The notes below the pieces were generated by a model, which did not search any database, was not told where the DNA came from, and saw only the letters and a list, made by a program, of their open reading frames with translations. A DNA stretch of 64,000 bases from Phoronis australis (taxonomy: Eukaryota; Phoronida; Phoronidae): contig NMRA01000143.1 in assembly GCA_002633005.1 (NCBI GenBank), forward strand, positions 129,402 to 193,401, given 5' to 3'. This document shows positions 34,401 to 46,664 of the stretch, one piece after another. A program made the position numbers and the translations under genes. How positions within the stretch are numbered: position 1 is the first letter of the stretch; each line of letters starts with the position of its first letter.

Positions 34401-37400
34401 CACACCATGTTTATTGTTTCTCAGAACTGGATAAAAACAGCGCCCCCTTCAGAAAGAGTAATCATGTGTGCTTCAAAAGGATCACTGATCATTTTTGGCC
34501 AGAATATAGTGAATTTCATGGAGTATATTAATTTTTTGATAATTGTGGGATTCTATAGTACTTTTTCTCTTGGTTACACAAAAAATATCAAGTAATCGAG
34601 TATCCGTTCAATTTGTTGCTCTAGTCAGCTGTAGATAGCTAAACAAGAGTCTTTGTATCAGAAGGGGTTCCTTTATTTATTCAACAATACTGAATCACAT
34701 CTAACAGGTATCTGTAATGAAACAACGAACACGGGTTAGCGAACAGTAATATAAAATAAATGGATATTCTCTAGGCTCTACAATTCTTGCCTCCTCATGA
34801 TTCAGATACAAAAGTTTTGCTCTTTGTAGAGTTTGGTGAAAGTGAATTCTTTAGTATTTTTGTGTGTAACAAAATGGGAAAATACTTTGGAATCACCCAA
34901 CTGACAACTAAAGTATCAGAATAATTATCTGAATTCCGTTCAAAACTTCTAATTCTGTGAAAGGAGTCAGATAGCATGAATTCTGTGCATTATCGGTGAA
35001 AACCAGAATCTCTAGCCCAGTTATCAAAGAATAATTAGCCTTTAGCAACTAGTAATGGGATCATTTTCATCTTAGAGGGGGTAACTAGTTTGCATAGCGG
35101 CTTAGAATTTTGCAGATGGTAGTAAATCGTGGGCGTCACTCACACACAATAGGTCAGTGAAAGTAGTTCTTGGTGAACCCTGCTCTTAGTCATTCAACTG
35201 TCTCAGTTAGACTGTGTGACTAAACACAGCTTAACAAATGGTTTATAGTCCTGGCTGAGAAGATAATTGTTTTATTACCCTGTATGGATTCTGACTAGCC
35301 AAGTCCAAATGATTAATGAATGAGTTCTTGTTCCAGGGCAAGACCGTTACTATAAAGCTAAAGACTGTCGACTTCAAGCAAATGACAAGAGCAAAGACTA
35401 TTGGGTGTCATACTAATGATAGTGAGGACATCTATCAGGCAGCCTCAGAACTGTTGAAGTCAGAAATTAAGATACACAATCCACTGAGACTTCGATTAAT
35501 GGGTAAACACAGGTTCTTGCACTCTCAATATTTTGTTGTTATTGTAACATAATGAGGTTTGATTATTCAAACAAAATTAGATTGTATTAACAAAATTTCA
35601 GTTTGGGAGTGTTCAGATTGTAAATGATTGACAAATTGTAATTCTCTCGGCTTTGTATAACACCACACGCACAACAGGCAGAGCCTTAGTTTTGCAGAAC
35701 AAATGTTAGTATAAAGAGCATGTGTTGTGACTGTCCAAGGGTTATCTTGGTGTGACGGCAACGTTATCAGTTTTGCCGTAGAAAGTCTCATATTTGTGAT
35801 TATTGATTGATGGGATAGACTTGTTGAAGTTATTATTGATGGATGGGATAGACTTGCTGAAGTTATTATTGATGGATGGGATAGACTTGTTGAAGATATT
35901 ATTGGTGGATGGGATAGACTTGTTGAAGTTATTATTGATGGATGGGATAGACTTGTTGAGGTAATTATTGATGGGTGGGATAGACATGTTGAGGTAATTA
36001 TTGATGGGTGGGATAGACATGTTGAAGTAATTGATTGATGGGATAAATTTTTTGAATGTATTAGTTTATTAGCCAGAATTTGATGTGGTTTTACAATTTT
36101 ATTGCAAATCGCCAATTCTCTCCGTTGCCTGCCTTACATTAGCTGGAATCAAGTTCTCTGACTTCACCAGGTAAAAATTCATAGGGTACTCTTCTGTTTA
36201 TCAAGTGGGGTTAGCTTTCCTAGCGGTGTTTGGCTGCAACAGTGGAACTCCAGGTTAGATTCTGCACTAAAGCGTATCTCGGAAATTCAGATAACGTTCC
36301 TTAAAACCAACATTATTTATCTTGTCCCTGCAGTTTTCACATCAGAATTTCTGTTCTTCCTTATCATCAAAATGTGAAATATTTCTGGAAATTGTTTCGA
36401 GTTTCCTGCATTTTACATGTCTTGATTCGTCATAAAACTGAATTGAAAGCTGGAAATGTTACAGTCTTGTTGTTGAAAATGATTCCAGATGTTCTTTAGA
36501 ATTTTATGATCAGAAGCCTCTGACTTATATTTTAGTTAATTATCTAACATTTTCACTCTAGGTGTCCGTCTGTCCGGTTTTGCCACTCAAGCTGACGCCA
36601 GGAATGAAAAAGGAACAATTAAAGGATTCTTCAAAACTTCTGACACAATGACTACTGTGACTCATGAACATGGTTTGAAGGATTCTGATGAACTAGAAGA
36701 TTTACAGCCCGCGTTTGTCAAAAACAAGTCTTCCATTAAAGAATATTTTGCTAACAAAAACTCATCAAGTGTCGTCTCAGGAGCCAGTAGGCTGGTGGTG
36801 AATGAAAAAGAGGCCAACGTTCGGGAAACGCAGCTGCCAGGTCCAAGCCACGACAAATCCAAGTCACTTGTTAAAATAGCAGCAAACTGTGGTACACTTC
36901 TGGAGGAATCAGAAAGCAGACGTTACAATTTAAAAGCCAGTGACGATGGTTGTAGTGGAGTGCAGGGTACTTTTGTTGGGTCAGCTGATACTGCTCCTGA
37001 TCTAATCACGCCCGCTCAGCTGATGTGCCCTGTGTGCAGTCGAGTGCAGCCAACCTTGAGCTTGGATGAGCTCAATGGCCACATTGACCAGTGCCTCAAC
37101 AGGTCAGCCATACAAGAAATCTTAAGCGGTGAGGGCAACTGTTCAGCAAGGTCTGAAGCGACTTCTTCAAGTAAAAGGTAATGTTCTAGTTGTTAAGGTG
37201 TTGGTGTAATTATCATGCGATTATCCTAATATGATAATCATATGATAATCACATGGTAATTCACTTGGGAAATTAGCCTGTACATGTTTTATCTGTCAGT
37301 CAGCATATGAAGTGGAATGGACTGCAATCCTCAAAACTTGATAGGTATAATGACCTTGGGCTGTTGATGACTGGCTGTAGATGACCCCAGGCTGTAGGTG

Positions 37401-38284
37401 ACCCATAGTAATTTTGACCTTTCAACTTTCTCTAGTTCAGTGGCCATTCCATAGTGATGCTGAAAATCCGATTATATGGTTCACCATTGTTTACTGGTGT
37501 GGGTAGCCTACTATTTGCAAACAGGACACATTTGTCAATTATGTACCAGCCACCTAAAATTCAGTTAAACATTTTCTGCCCACTAGCTAGAGCTAGGAAC
37601 CAGTGCTGGTTCCAGGGCTAGTGTGAATAGGTCTTTATCCATGTTTAGGGTTAACTATCAAGCAAAAGGTCAGGTAGTATGAGGTCATTTGCAATACACT
37701 GAAGAAGTTAATCTGTGGGACATAATTAATTGAGCCATCTCATGCTGAACTGTGTACTTGTAATAATAATAATAATCTTGTGAAAGTAACAAGTGATGGA
37801 GAGCGAGAGAAATTTGTAATGGAGGGCAGTGTGTCAAAGATCTCATTAAACATATTTATGACCTAACAGTTGCAGTTTGTTTTCTCTAGGACTTACTCCC
37901 AGGTTTTCTGTAAGATAAAAAAGATTTCACCTTTATCGCAATTTAACTTGACAATGTATTTTGTGTCAAATTTTGTGATCTACTCCTAATAAAAACCGGA
38001 AAGATGCGTTTGAGTTGAGCTTTTCATCAGTGATTGATGGTTTTCTGGTATGTCTTGTTCCTAACATAAATGTGGCTTTGCTTTATTGTTTTCCAAGCTC
38101 ATTCCATTCAGTATATTATTATTATTATGTCTAAATGGTGGTTTGAGCCTCAGTGCTCTGTCAAGGAGTGCACTCCTCCGTTTCACTTTTCAGGTCAAAA
38201 ACGCTGGCGGGCGCAAATCAACCTCCAAAAAAGAAACAGAAGACTAACACGGGAATGGTGAAAATTGACAGTTTTTTCAAGTAA
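28486..38284 (+). CDS. POLK: DNA polymerase kappa (Y-family translesion polymerase), complete
   Basis: Ten coding exons: 28486-28597, 29751-29869, 30905-31057, 31443-32094, 32458-32582, 33091-33257, 34036-34165, 35337-35502, 36562-37177, 38194-38284. Phases agree and sum to 2331 nt = 776 aa plus TAA. It inserts nucleotides opposite minor-groove adducts in nuclear DNA. Residues 1-80 match the POLK-specific N-clasp ([13 protein letters not shown]). The palm has [15 protein letters not shown] with D99 and steric-gate Y104, and SLDEAY with D190/E191, the three metal-binding acids. LTASAGIAPN and KNKPNG follow, then the thumb (CGIGKV) and little finger ([16 protein letters not shown]). PCNA/REV1-contact-like motifs occur at 558-565 (KGTIKGFF), 597-604 (KSSIKEYF) and the C-terminus (KIDSFFK). 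One UBZ zinc finger uses C697, C700, H715 and C719; vertebrate POLK has two. Start chosen at 28486 because the earlier ATG (28469) hits a stop after six codons. Human POLK is 870 aa. Confidence 0.96.
29085..29505. repeat. R1 element in POLK intron 1, expanded by a 31-bp tandem array
   Basis: Flanking halves match the R1 copy at 5.1 kb (GAAGCAAACTTTTAATTTAGA ends, TCAGCTCTTTTGAGGCTC arm). The middle is enlarged by the array at 29238-29392. Confidence 0.6.
29238..29392. repeat. 31-bp minisatellite, five copies, POLK intron 1
   Basis: Unit GCAGAGCTTGGTCTCAGGCA plus ATAACAAACTT, repeated five times with one or two changes per copy. The same segment occurs once in the R1 copy near 5.27 kb in diverged form. 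Confidence 0.92.
30051..30470. repeat. 18-bp G-rich minisatellite in POLK intron 2
   Basis: About 23 units of GACCACATGGGGGATGCC and variants (GGGACGTGCC, GGGGGGTGCC, and a 3' block CTTGTGGGGGACGCTGAC). Because 18 is a multiple of three, several frames stay open on both strands; these are not genes. Confidence 0.93.
30495..30735. repeat. R1 element copy in POLK intron 2
   Basis: Shares AATTTGAGACCAATCTCATAA and AAAAGTTAGTTTCTGTG with the R1 copies at 29.1 and 54.3 kb; its halves are inverted (TTTGATTTGTAAAAATTACC against the complement at the right end). Directly follows the intron 2 minisatellite. Confidence 0.55.
35127..35278 (-). repeat. Dispersed repeat R2, copy 2 (POLK intron 7)
   Basis: Inverted relative to copy 1: TGAAAGTAGTTCTTGGTGAA, then AACTGTCTCAGTTAGACTGTG. 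Ends about 60 nt before POLK exon 8. Confidence 0.7.
35797..36045. repeat. 33-bp minisatellite in POLK intron 8
   Basis: Seven to eight units of TTATTATTGATGGATGGGAT plus AGACTTGTTGAAG, drifting at both edges. The 33-bp period keeps minus-strand frames open (an SIPSINN-type repeat peptide), an artefact. Confidence 0.92.
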
Positions 38285-40458
38285 GAACAGCTGTTTATTA
38301 TGTAAATCTTGAAAGGATTTGCACCCGAGTGGACGATAAAGCATGCACTGTTTACCCCCAGAGTATCCATCGAACTCCCCAGCACATCAAAAGCTTGGTG
38401 GCATGGTCATGGATTGAGTTAGTCGTTTTTCATTGGGCTTGGTGGATGGTTTCATTATACGAGACAATTACGGTTCTGAACAAACGAGTTTCAAAGTAAA
38501 AAAACGAACAATAGGTAAGGCAAATGACAAACATAACTGTTTCAAAATTGAAAAGTATATAGTAGCCCTTTTTGATTTTTTGCAATATTGGAGAAAGTAG
38601 CGAATAGGTGTTCTTCAGCATGGCGGCTAAGCCACACCCATTAATTTGTGAATCGATTAAGACCGGTTAGTCAAAGACTGGCTTTGGCTCACTTAGGCGT
38701 AACAAATCCCCAAATGTTAGCGTAGGAGTTGCCTCATGTACTTTTCATGTGTATTATTTTAAAGAAAACATAGTTTGAGTTACACAGTGGTTAGTGGGCT
38801 GTGTTCTGTCTATATGGGCTGTTGTTAGTCATGTGATTCACAGTTCAGTTGTGCTGTTTTCCTGATAACCCAATCACAACATTATTATTATTGATCCTGT
38901 TTACAACACGGTTCACTGACCACAGTACACGGTATCTGCGTTTTGTGGGCGTGTAAGCTACGTTTTGTGGGCGTGTAAACTGTGTTTTGCAAATCAAGAA
39001 CCCTGTTTTGACTTTGGTGAATCTTATGTGTAAGTCGCTTATGGGTTTGTGAGAGGGGAATTGTGAGGCTTTTTTATAATTGCAGAGTGGTGCAGCAGAT
39101 GTGTTGTTCGGGTAGCCTTAATAATTTATTATTTTAGTCATTTAAACAGGTTGAATTTGAGTTTTTAAATACTTTGATTGTATGCTGGTTTGAAACTAAC
39201 TTTTGGTTATGCTTTTATATCTGCAAATATCTGAAGGAAAATGGTTGTTTTATGGTTGGTATGTAGTTGATAAGTGAAAAGACAAGTCTTAGTTATGCAT
39301 CATAGTTGGTGATTTGTATGTAACCTTAACGAGCTGTTCACAGAAGGCCAATGGTCCATTTTCCAGATAATGGCACTATTTTGAAGGAGTCATCAATTCT
39401 TTGGAGTGGTTCTAGAACATTCCATTTGTTTACTTATGGCAAATATATGTTATTTTTACACTGCAGGCGTTGCAAACTAACAAGGAATTTTCATAAATAT
39501 TTTGGTTAATTCCTGTTATTTTGAACCTGCTTTCACAAGGAGTCTAGTCTGTAAATGAAAGATATGGAATTTAACAAGTGATGCAATAAGTACCCGAAAA
39601 TCAAAGAAAATATCGGCAGGTAGGAAATTCCATGCTATGAGGTTCGTGATGGTCCAAAATGGTCAGCAAAAATCAGTCTTGTTTCATCTTGTTATGTATT
39701 TATAAATTTTAATGTTGGAAGGATAATAAACATAATTTACACCATGACATCCTAGTTGATGTTTGCCATAACCAGGGCCCAGGGTCTAATCTTGGAACTC
39801 AAACTTGACTCAAACTGGGTATGATTGGAAAACAAATTAGTTAGTTTTCTGGTAGCTGTGGTGTAATTGCGCAGTTCTTTGTTTGGGTGCTGGATTTGAG
39901 TTTTACCTGTTATTCAGTCTTGGCTAACCAAAGCTAAGCTGTTGAAACTGTTTGGGTCATTTCATTGTCACAAGACAACAGACTGTGGATAGGACCTCCT
40001 GAAACAGGTCATCCCTGAACTGTTTTCTTTTGGGAGGCTATTAAAATACTGTCAACCTTCAAAAGCCTATATTTGATACATGCAGAGATTCAAGGTTTTG
40101 CTGAAACTGGAAACTACCAGAGTTTAACAATGAACATGGGAAAGAATCTTTGAGGGTCTCCTCTTTTTATTTCCAAAGTGAAAATAAGAGTTTCGTGAAC
40201 ATCCCATTTGATATAATGGCAAGTTGAAGGATGAAAAGAAAGTACAGTATAACCATTCTTAAAACCTATGCTACCCAGTTACAATCCCACCGATTCTTTA
40301 TTTACCAAGCATCATGCACCGCTAACAAAATATCCGTAATGAGAGTTTTTCATTTTTGTTACTAGCTCTTAATGAGTTTTATCTCTGCATTAACAAAGCC
40401 ATTTATTTATCTAGCGCATGATGGCCTTGACAGTCCAGTGAAATATAACCTATGATGG

Positions 40459-40870
40459 CAAAGGCGGATTCAAGGGGGGGCGGTCTTCCCCCTTCTTCGA
40501 TTGCTGCGTAAACAAATAAAACAGCAAGAGCGTGAGGAAATATTTAGTTCATTAATTAACCCCGGTAATTAATATGCGGCTGAGGGGGGTCTCAGACCCC
40601 ATTGCAAGTGTCTGACTCAGACGACCTGCGACTCAGACGACCTGCGACTCAGCCGACCTGTGACTCAGACGACTTGCGACTCAGCCGACCTGTGACTCAG
40701 ACGACCTGCGACTCAGACGACCTGCGACTCAGACGACCTGTGCAATCCTTTTCCCGCTTTTTAGTAGAAGGTCCAGAAATTCTATCCTCCCCATCATGCA
40801 ATCGTGCTTTGCGCAATGTCCCGAGACAAAATGTTGCCCCCCCCCTTATGATATCCTAGATCCGCCATTG
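40459..40870 (-). mobile_element. MITE family E3 copy 1 (TSD GATGG) with internal minisatellite
   Basis: 412 bp, ends CAAAGGCGGATTCAAGG and CCTAGATCCGCCATTG, flanked by GATGG at 40454-40458 and 40871-40875. The complement matches both ends of the 1-kb element at 62.8 kb (GATCTAGGATATC, CAACATTTTGTCT, AAAGCACGAT; TTAATTACCGGGGTTAATTA, TTGCTGTTTTATT). Confidence 0.85.
40614..40743. repeat. 16-bp minisatellite inside the E3 element
   Basis: Eight units of GACTCAGACGACCTGC with GACTCAGCCGACCTGT variants. Located mid-element, absent at the corresponding place of the longer relative at 62.8 kb. Confidence 0.92.
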
Positions 40871-41329
40871 GATGGTAGTCATTTGTGTCGGCGTAAAACA
40901 ACACGAACTTGTAGCAACCACTTTTACTTCACTTCCCCCTTGCTACTTGTTTGTGCTCAATATTAGCGCTCTCATTGTCACACGATGACGTATGCACATT
41001 GCGTGCGACTTGTTTGTCATATTAATAACGTAGTCGTGAAGTTCATTGTCAAGGTGAGCTTCTCTTACCAGTGCGAAGCATTGTTATTTTGTTTCATGTT
41101 GTCCCTGGGTTAACAACATGATTAAGTTGTTAGATTAGTATATCGGTTTTCTTTTAAAATACTGGTGAGGATACTTGTCCATTTTGCAGACTCCGTAGGA
41201 ACAATAACGTTTGTCTGAAGATAATAACTATAAACTTCCGATGCGAGTCGGAAAATTCGTAGTATTAGTGCACTGGGGGGAGAGGGGGAGGGGGAGAAAG
41301 AGGTCGAACGCATTGTGCAATGTGCCATA

Positions 41330-41568
41330 CGTGGGCGCACCCAGGGGGTGGGGCTCGTTGGCGAATTCATTGGGCAAAAAGGTCAGTCTCAATGAAACAA
41401 AAAGTCCGAGCAAACGACACAAAGTCCTCAGGAATTCGGCGCGGATGCACAATTCTTAGACCTGAACCTAGTGACCCCGTTTTTTAGTCCTCGTTGATTT
41501 TTTTCAGTAAAAGGTACGCATACCGAAAAATTCGAGCGCCCCTATATTTTAGGCTGGATGCGCGCATG
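41330..41568 (-). mobile_element. MITE family E2 copy (TSD CCATA/CCATT)
   Basis: Ends CGTGGGCGCACCCAGG and GCTGGATGCGCGCATG are near-inverted; flanked by CCATA (41325-41329) and CCATT (41569-41573). Internal GGGCTCG, GGGCAAAAAGGTCAG and AAAAATTCGAGCGCCCC recur in other copies. Confidence 0.8.
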
Positions 41569-41725
41569 CCATTGATGGTAGTAACATAATCTACAGTAGA
41601 ACAATAGTTTTCTGTTATGACGCCTTGTAACTTGAACAACCGCTAGCACTGGAGACACTCTTTGTAAGTCGTTGACTTTAATTTGTGTGTTATTAGTTGT
41701 CAAACTGAAATTCACAACACTTTAC

Positions 41726-42003
41726 CATGCGTGCATCCCGGGGCGGGGGGAGGGCTCGGAGGGCGGGGCTCGGAGGGCTCAAACGAGCCTCCATTTGGCG
41801 AAGTGGGCAAAAAAGTCCGCCTCAGAGAAACAAAAACCTCGAAAAAATAGAAAACGAGATAAAAGTCCACTATAAAGGTAGGAACTACCAAAATTCGGCG
41901 AATGTACAATTCGATAGCTCTGAACGTACCCCGTGAATCTTAGTAAAAGGCCCACATGATCAAAAATTCGAGCCACTCCACTTTTAGTCTGGGTGCGCGC
42001 ATG
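41726..42003 (-). mobile_element. MITE family E2 copy (TSD TTTAC)
   Basis: Ends CATGCGTGCATCCCGG and TCTGGGTGCGCGCATG; exact 5-bp duplication TTTAC at 41721-41725 and 42004-42008. Internal TTTGGCGAAGTGGGCAAAAA is shared (in complement) with copies at 45.7 and 55.2 kb. Lies 150 bp from the previous copy. Confidence 0.86.
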
Positions 42004-43040
42004 TTTACGGTATGAAATGTTTAAAGTATACGACATTGATAAAGCTGAATGGGTTTTGTGCACAATTGGAGTTGCTCAGTTCCTGTCGGATATATTATAA
42101 GAGTCACGAGACAATTTGAAAGTGAAATTGTTTGACAGAAGTTGGCATTCCCACCTATCTGGGGCCCGCTTAGTAATTCGAGTTGCCATAGTCGTCACAA
42201 TTAAAGACTCTTCCCCGGTCGCCGCAGTTTTTCGGCCTCTCCTCCCTGACCGGTCGCCACAACTTTCACTCCCGCGTATTTCGAGGTGTCCCTGTGACTG
42301 ACCTAAGGCGGTGCCCCCTAAGCTGTTTGTTTAGCTTATTGCATAATTCGGCGCTGATAACTATGGTGATTTTAGTGGTCTGTTTTTCATCCTGCTGAAC
42401 TGTTGGATTTCATCTTTAAAAATACATACCATGTACGTGCTGCTTTTATCTTGAAACTGTGTTTACATTTTGTTTAAATAAGATTGCGTGGATGTGTTGA
42501 GTCTATTTCAATCAAAGACTATGTTGCTGTTTTGTCAACACGGTAATTACAAAACAAATACGCGCTTCACACAACTATACTTAATCTTAGAAAGCGCTAC
42601 AAGGCCCAATTTCCTAGTTTGAGTTCTTTGAATGTGATTAATATTCACAAATTCACGCTTTAAAAAACATCGATGTTGTGTTGACATTGTCTCGTTAACA
42701 ATTCTCTCTCTCTTCGCTGTGTCAAACCAAACATCCGACACGTGTGCCAGCAAACATGCCCTCTCGTCTTGTGTTGACACGTAGGAAGTCATCTCCATTT
42801 GCAAACATACGTATTGTTTTGATTGACAACACTACGGGAAAAATAAATATCGACTAATGTAAAACGTTCCGGTGTCGCGGCATTAGACCCTTGAAAAAAT
42901 GATTGAAATACGTATATATGTATTTACGCAGAAGAGCAAAAATATGGGAGTTTCTGCGTCGTGCTCGTCTCCACGGTTAAAAGTTTTAAAAGTGCGACTA
43001 CAGCTCAATGAGACATTATTTTAAGGATTTAAAGGAAAAA

Positions 43041-43260
43041 ATATAGGGGGCTCGAATCGTTATGCGGACCTTTACCGAAGAAAATCTATGAGGACTAAAA
43101 AAGGCCAACGGCTTCTGCGTCTGCGCCGAATTCCGGTGGACTCAGTGGATGTTTGTCTCGTTTGCTAGGACTTTTTGTTTCACTGAGGCGGTCAGTGCCC
43201 AATTCGCCAAATTGGGGGATTCTTTCAACCCCCCCCCTCCCCGGTGTGCCCATGCTTTCC
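43041..43260 (+). mobile_element. Degraded MITE family E2 copy
   Basis: Internal match only: GGGGGCTCGAATCGTTATG, GTTTGCTAGGACTTTTTGTT, CCAATTCGCCAAATTGGGGG and a C-run before GGTGTGCCCATGC. The left terminus is lost. Confidence 0.6.
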
Positions 43261-43904
43261 ATACTTCCTGGGTCGAACACGATGTGTACTCCCAAATGGA
43301 CAGTTCTGGTCACTTGCACGGAGTAAATAGTCAAAAGGTCCACCAATGTTGAAAGGGTTGGCCAACCCATGGGCCCGGGACTTTTGTATAAAGCGTCCGT
43401 AAAACCCCTTAATTGTTTTGGTGAAAGCTACGATGCGCCTGAGTGTCCAACCGAAACAAAGATGCGCAAAGACGCTAGTTTCGTTCACACGTGCTCGGCA
43501 GTTGTCAATACAGAGTTTAAATTTAGAAGCAAAGCTAACAACTATGGACAAAACATACCAATAACTAACAAATGGGTGCATTTGGGGGATCCCTGAAGTT
43601 ATTATTAGAAAGCTAGGCTCTAAAGTCGAATGTACTTACCGGCATCCAGTGAGCACTATTCATTGTTAGAAAAGTAGCCACTCGTTGAAGATACTTTGGT
43701 CTTTTTTGGTGAAATAGTTTCAACATCTGTAGGCCGTATAATTATGCGTTTTGCAGCAGACTTTGTTTTTAATGGAAACACTGTGTTTAATACACGATTT
43801 ATTTATGCTTGTATTTTACTAATCTCGTTTTCATTTCGTCTCATCACAGAACTTTAGCCCTGGACTAATTCCAACTCCGATCTTGCGGCCGCCGAGTTTG
43901 CCCC

Positions 43905-43914
43905 GCGCATGCGT
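43905..43914. promoter_or_regulatory. NRF1-type palindrome in a GC-rich patch
   Basis: GCGCATGCGT within 43890-43945, next to GCGGCCGCCGAG. Such sites mark CpG-type promoters in animals. No exon starting here was identified; on the minus strand an ATG directly followed by a GTAAGTACAG donor lies at about 43958. Confidence 0.3.
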
Positions 43915-45505
43915 GAGAGGTGTTTGCATTGGTTTGTTCCGGTGTCTGTACTTACCATGGAATTTTCTGTCATTAAAACTTTTCGCAACCCCGCCGTTTT
44001 TCTATCGAATTGCATAAAAGCAACACCATTAGAAAGACCTTTGTCTGTTCTTAATTATACCAGAGCAAGAGATAAATAATTTAATTCGTAAGTAATTATC
44101 ATTTCGCATACCTGACTGGTTTAAAATATTTTTTTTAATTCTAAAAAGCAAGAGTGTTACCAAAATGCGAAAAATAACAGCGTGTAATAGTAACGTGAAA
44201 AAGGAAATGAACCAGAGATATTATATAAATGACTAGTTAAGCCATAGGGAAATAATTTCAGTGATTTAAAAAAAATTCTACCGTATCAAGACAAAAGATG
44301 AATATGGATCTTTCACACTTGCTATGGAAAAATGCGATAAACTTCTCCAAGTACCTATCCGGAATTTGCAGATAAAGGTTTCCAGCTGTGCACTTAGCAA
44401 TACGTAGGCCTACATCATGCAGTCCTGGTTCTTTATTGCCACATTTCTGTATTGGTAATCAGGTAAACAACGACTCTTTTTTCCAAAACCCATTTTATTT
44501 GAAAAACACACATCTTCCATGATGTCGCGGGACAAGTATCGTACATAAACAACATGTTAGTTCGTCTGTATGATACTTCATGACAGGAAAAGGAAAATCC
44601 CTCAAAAAGCCGTTCAATGAATTGCAGTTGATTAGATAACTGTAACTTTTAACTTAGGAGTGGGGTGGTGTTTAGCCACCAGCCTACAAGTTAGGGAGTG
44701 ATGTGTAGCTCATACTCCAAGTTAGGTGTGATGTATAGCCACCAGCCTTCAAGTTAGACACTTGCGTTACTCATCGCTCACTTGTACAAACAACCATTGT
44801 TTTGTAAATGACAATATCGCATTATGTGTTGATTTTAAATGAAAGGCAATTATTGTAACATATGCGGGACATGTGTGTTGGCGATTTGTATGTCTTTGAA
44901 AATATGTGGGTTAAAGCAGTCTCTATTGTTACATGAATACGAATACAGCTTTGCCAGTGCAAACTGCTTGTCACGTGATGTTACAGGGAGTGAAACGCAA
45001 TTCATTAGTTATTGCTGTACGCAGCTGATAGTGTGTGCTAACATTCATTCAACGTTCTTCACATTTCTTAATAGAATGCAATATTGTGAAATATGGCGGG
45101 TTTATTCATACTCGACCGGAGGCCATCGGCCCACAGTGCTTGCAAGTCACAACAAGGAAATACAGTAAAAACGCATACGCGTGTGTAGTAGTTTCAATCG
45201 TCAAGTAGTTTTTGTCTTGAAACAGAAGCATGATATACAAATTTGATTACGTTTTTTAAGCACACTGGGATCAGAAGTTTTCATTTAGAAATCCATGATT
45301 AGTCGGATTGGTCCAATATATTCTAGTGACATTCTGGTAACATTCTAATTCTCAGATCATCATGGAATGGGCATATACAAATACAATATACAATGTTTAA
45401 AAGCACTTTGCAATTGATATTAAGTCGTACTTACTTTTAGTCCAGTTCAGTAGAAACACGCAGTGTCTGGATCACTGAGGGTCTAAATGTTTTGACTATT
45501 CTTTA

Positions 45506-45765
45506 CATGCGCGCACCCAGCCTTCAATATGGGGGGCGCGAATTCCTAACGTTGTGGAACTTTTGGTAACAAAATAGCCGCCGGACTAAAAAAAAAAAAA
45601 AAAAAACGGGCACACCACTGTGAATTGCGCGTTTGCGCTTGTTTAGTGGACTTTTGTCTCATTTTCTCGGACTTTTTGTTTCTCACAGGCCGACCTTTTT
45701 GCCCACTTCGCCAAATGGGGGGCTCGTTCGTGCCCCCAGAGCCCCCCCCCCTGGGTGCGCGCATG
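45506..45765 (+). mobile_element. MITE family E2 copy (TSD CTTTA), most complete
   Basis: Ends CATGCGCGCACCCAG and CTGGGTGCGCGCATG are perfect 15-bp inverted repeats; flanked by CTTTA at 45501-45505 and 45766-45770. Carries a poly(A) tract at 45588-45606. Minus-strand open frame is a shadow. Confidence 0.92.
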
Positions 45766-45979
45766 CTTTAAAGCAGCTCAATAGAGAAACTGACGTGGGG
45801 AACTGAATGAACCCGTTTTTTATGGGAAAGTATGTTTTCGATCTAAAGATGTGATTGGTGGTATAATGAATTAGTCCATCGTCTAAAAATTGAAAAGCCA
45901 GTTGCGAGAAACAGGAAGAATCCAGCGTGACCTTATTCATCGTTATGCAACCTGTTTGAACTAGCATGTACATGTTGGT

Positions 45980-46133
45980 CAGTGGCGGATTTATAGGGGG
46001 GGGGGCATGCCCCCTCCCCCTAAAACTCTCCCAGATTCCATTTGGCAATTCGGGGGTGCAAATGTCTGATAGGCAAAATCCTGGCTAATACTCTGCCCTG
46101 CCCCCCCAACTAAAAATCCTTGATCCGCCCCTG
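45980..46133 (+). mobile_element. MITE family E1 copy 3 (TSD TTGGT/TTGAT)
   Basis: 154 bp, CAGTGGCGGATTTATAGG to TTGATCCGCCCCTG; flanks TTGGT (45975-45979) and TTGAT (46134-46138), one mismatch. Contains CAAAATCCTGGCTAATACTC as in copies 2 and 5. Confidence 0.82.
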
Positions 46134-46664
46134 TTGATGGCAAGTAATGGAGTTGAGTAGGCCTAGTTGGTTTGCCTGCGAAACAGGCCTTTCTCGGCCT
46201 CGACCAAAAGCCATGTTGCTACTCACTTTGATATTAGATGCGTACAGAGGCACCCTGTAATACAGCTGTGCGTTTCACCAACGGCTGCATGCAAGCAGCT
46301 TTCCATCCCCCCTGTAGGTAACGTCGCTAAATAAACAGTGAGATCTAAAGACTGGTGTATTGTTGTTTGAACAATCCATTATTAATTCGTGATCAGTTTT
46401 ATACTTGCCGTATTGTTGCTGGGATTCACTTTGCTTAATTCAACACGTTAGTAAACATCATCTGATACATAAGTCGTCTGCCGCTGATGAGGGCGCGTCA
46501 TCGAACTTAGTACACCTTGCGTACACTGACTGGCACGTGCTCCCGTGACTGTTGTATTTGCAAAGGTTATAACCTCTCACCATTGTCGTTTTTGGCGACA
46601 TAAACTACTCTTCAGTTGTAGGCTAATAACAAGTAAGTGTTTTTATTTACAAAGATTAATTTTG

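Noticed and set aside
35567-36115. 182-codon minus-strand frame rich in Ser, Ile, Thr and His
   Set aside because: Created by the 33-bp minisatellite in POLK intron 8.
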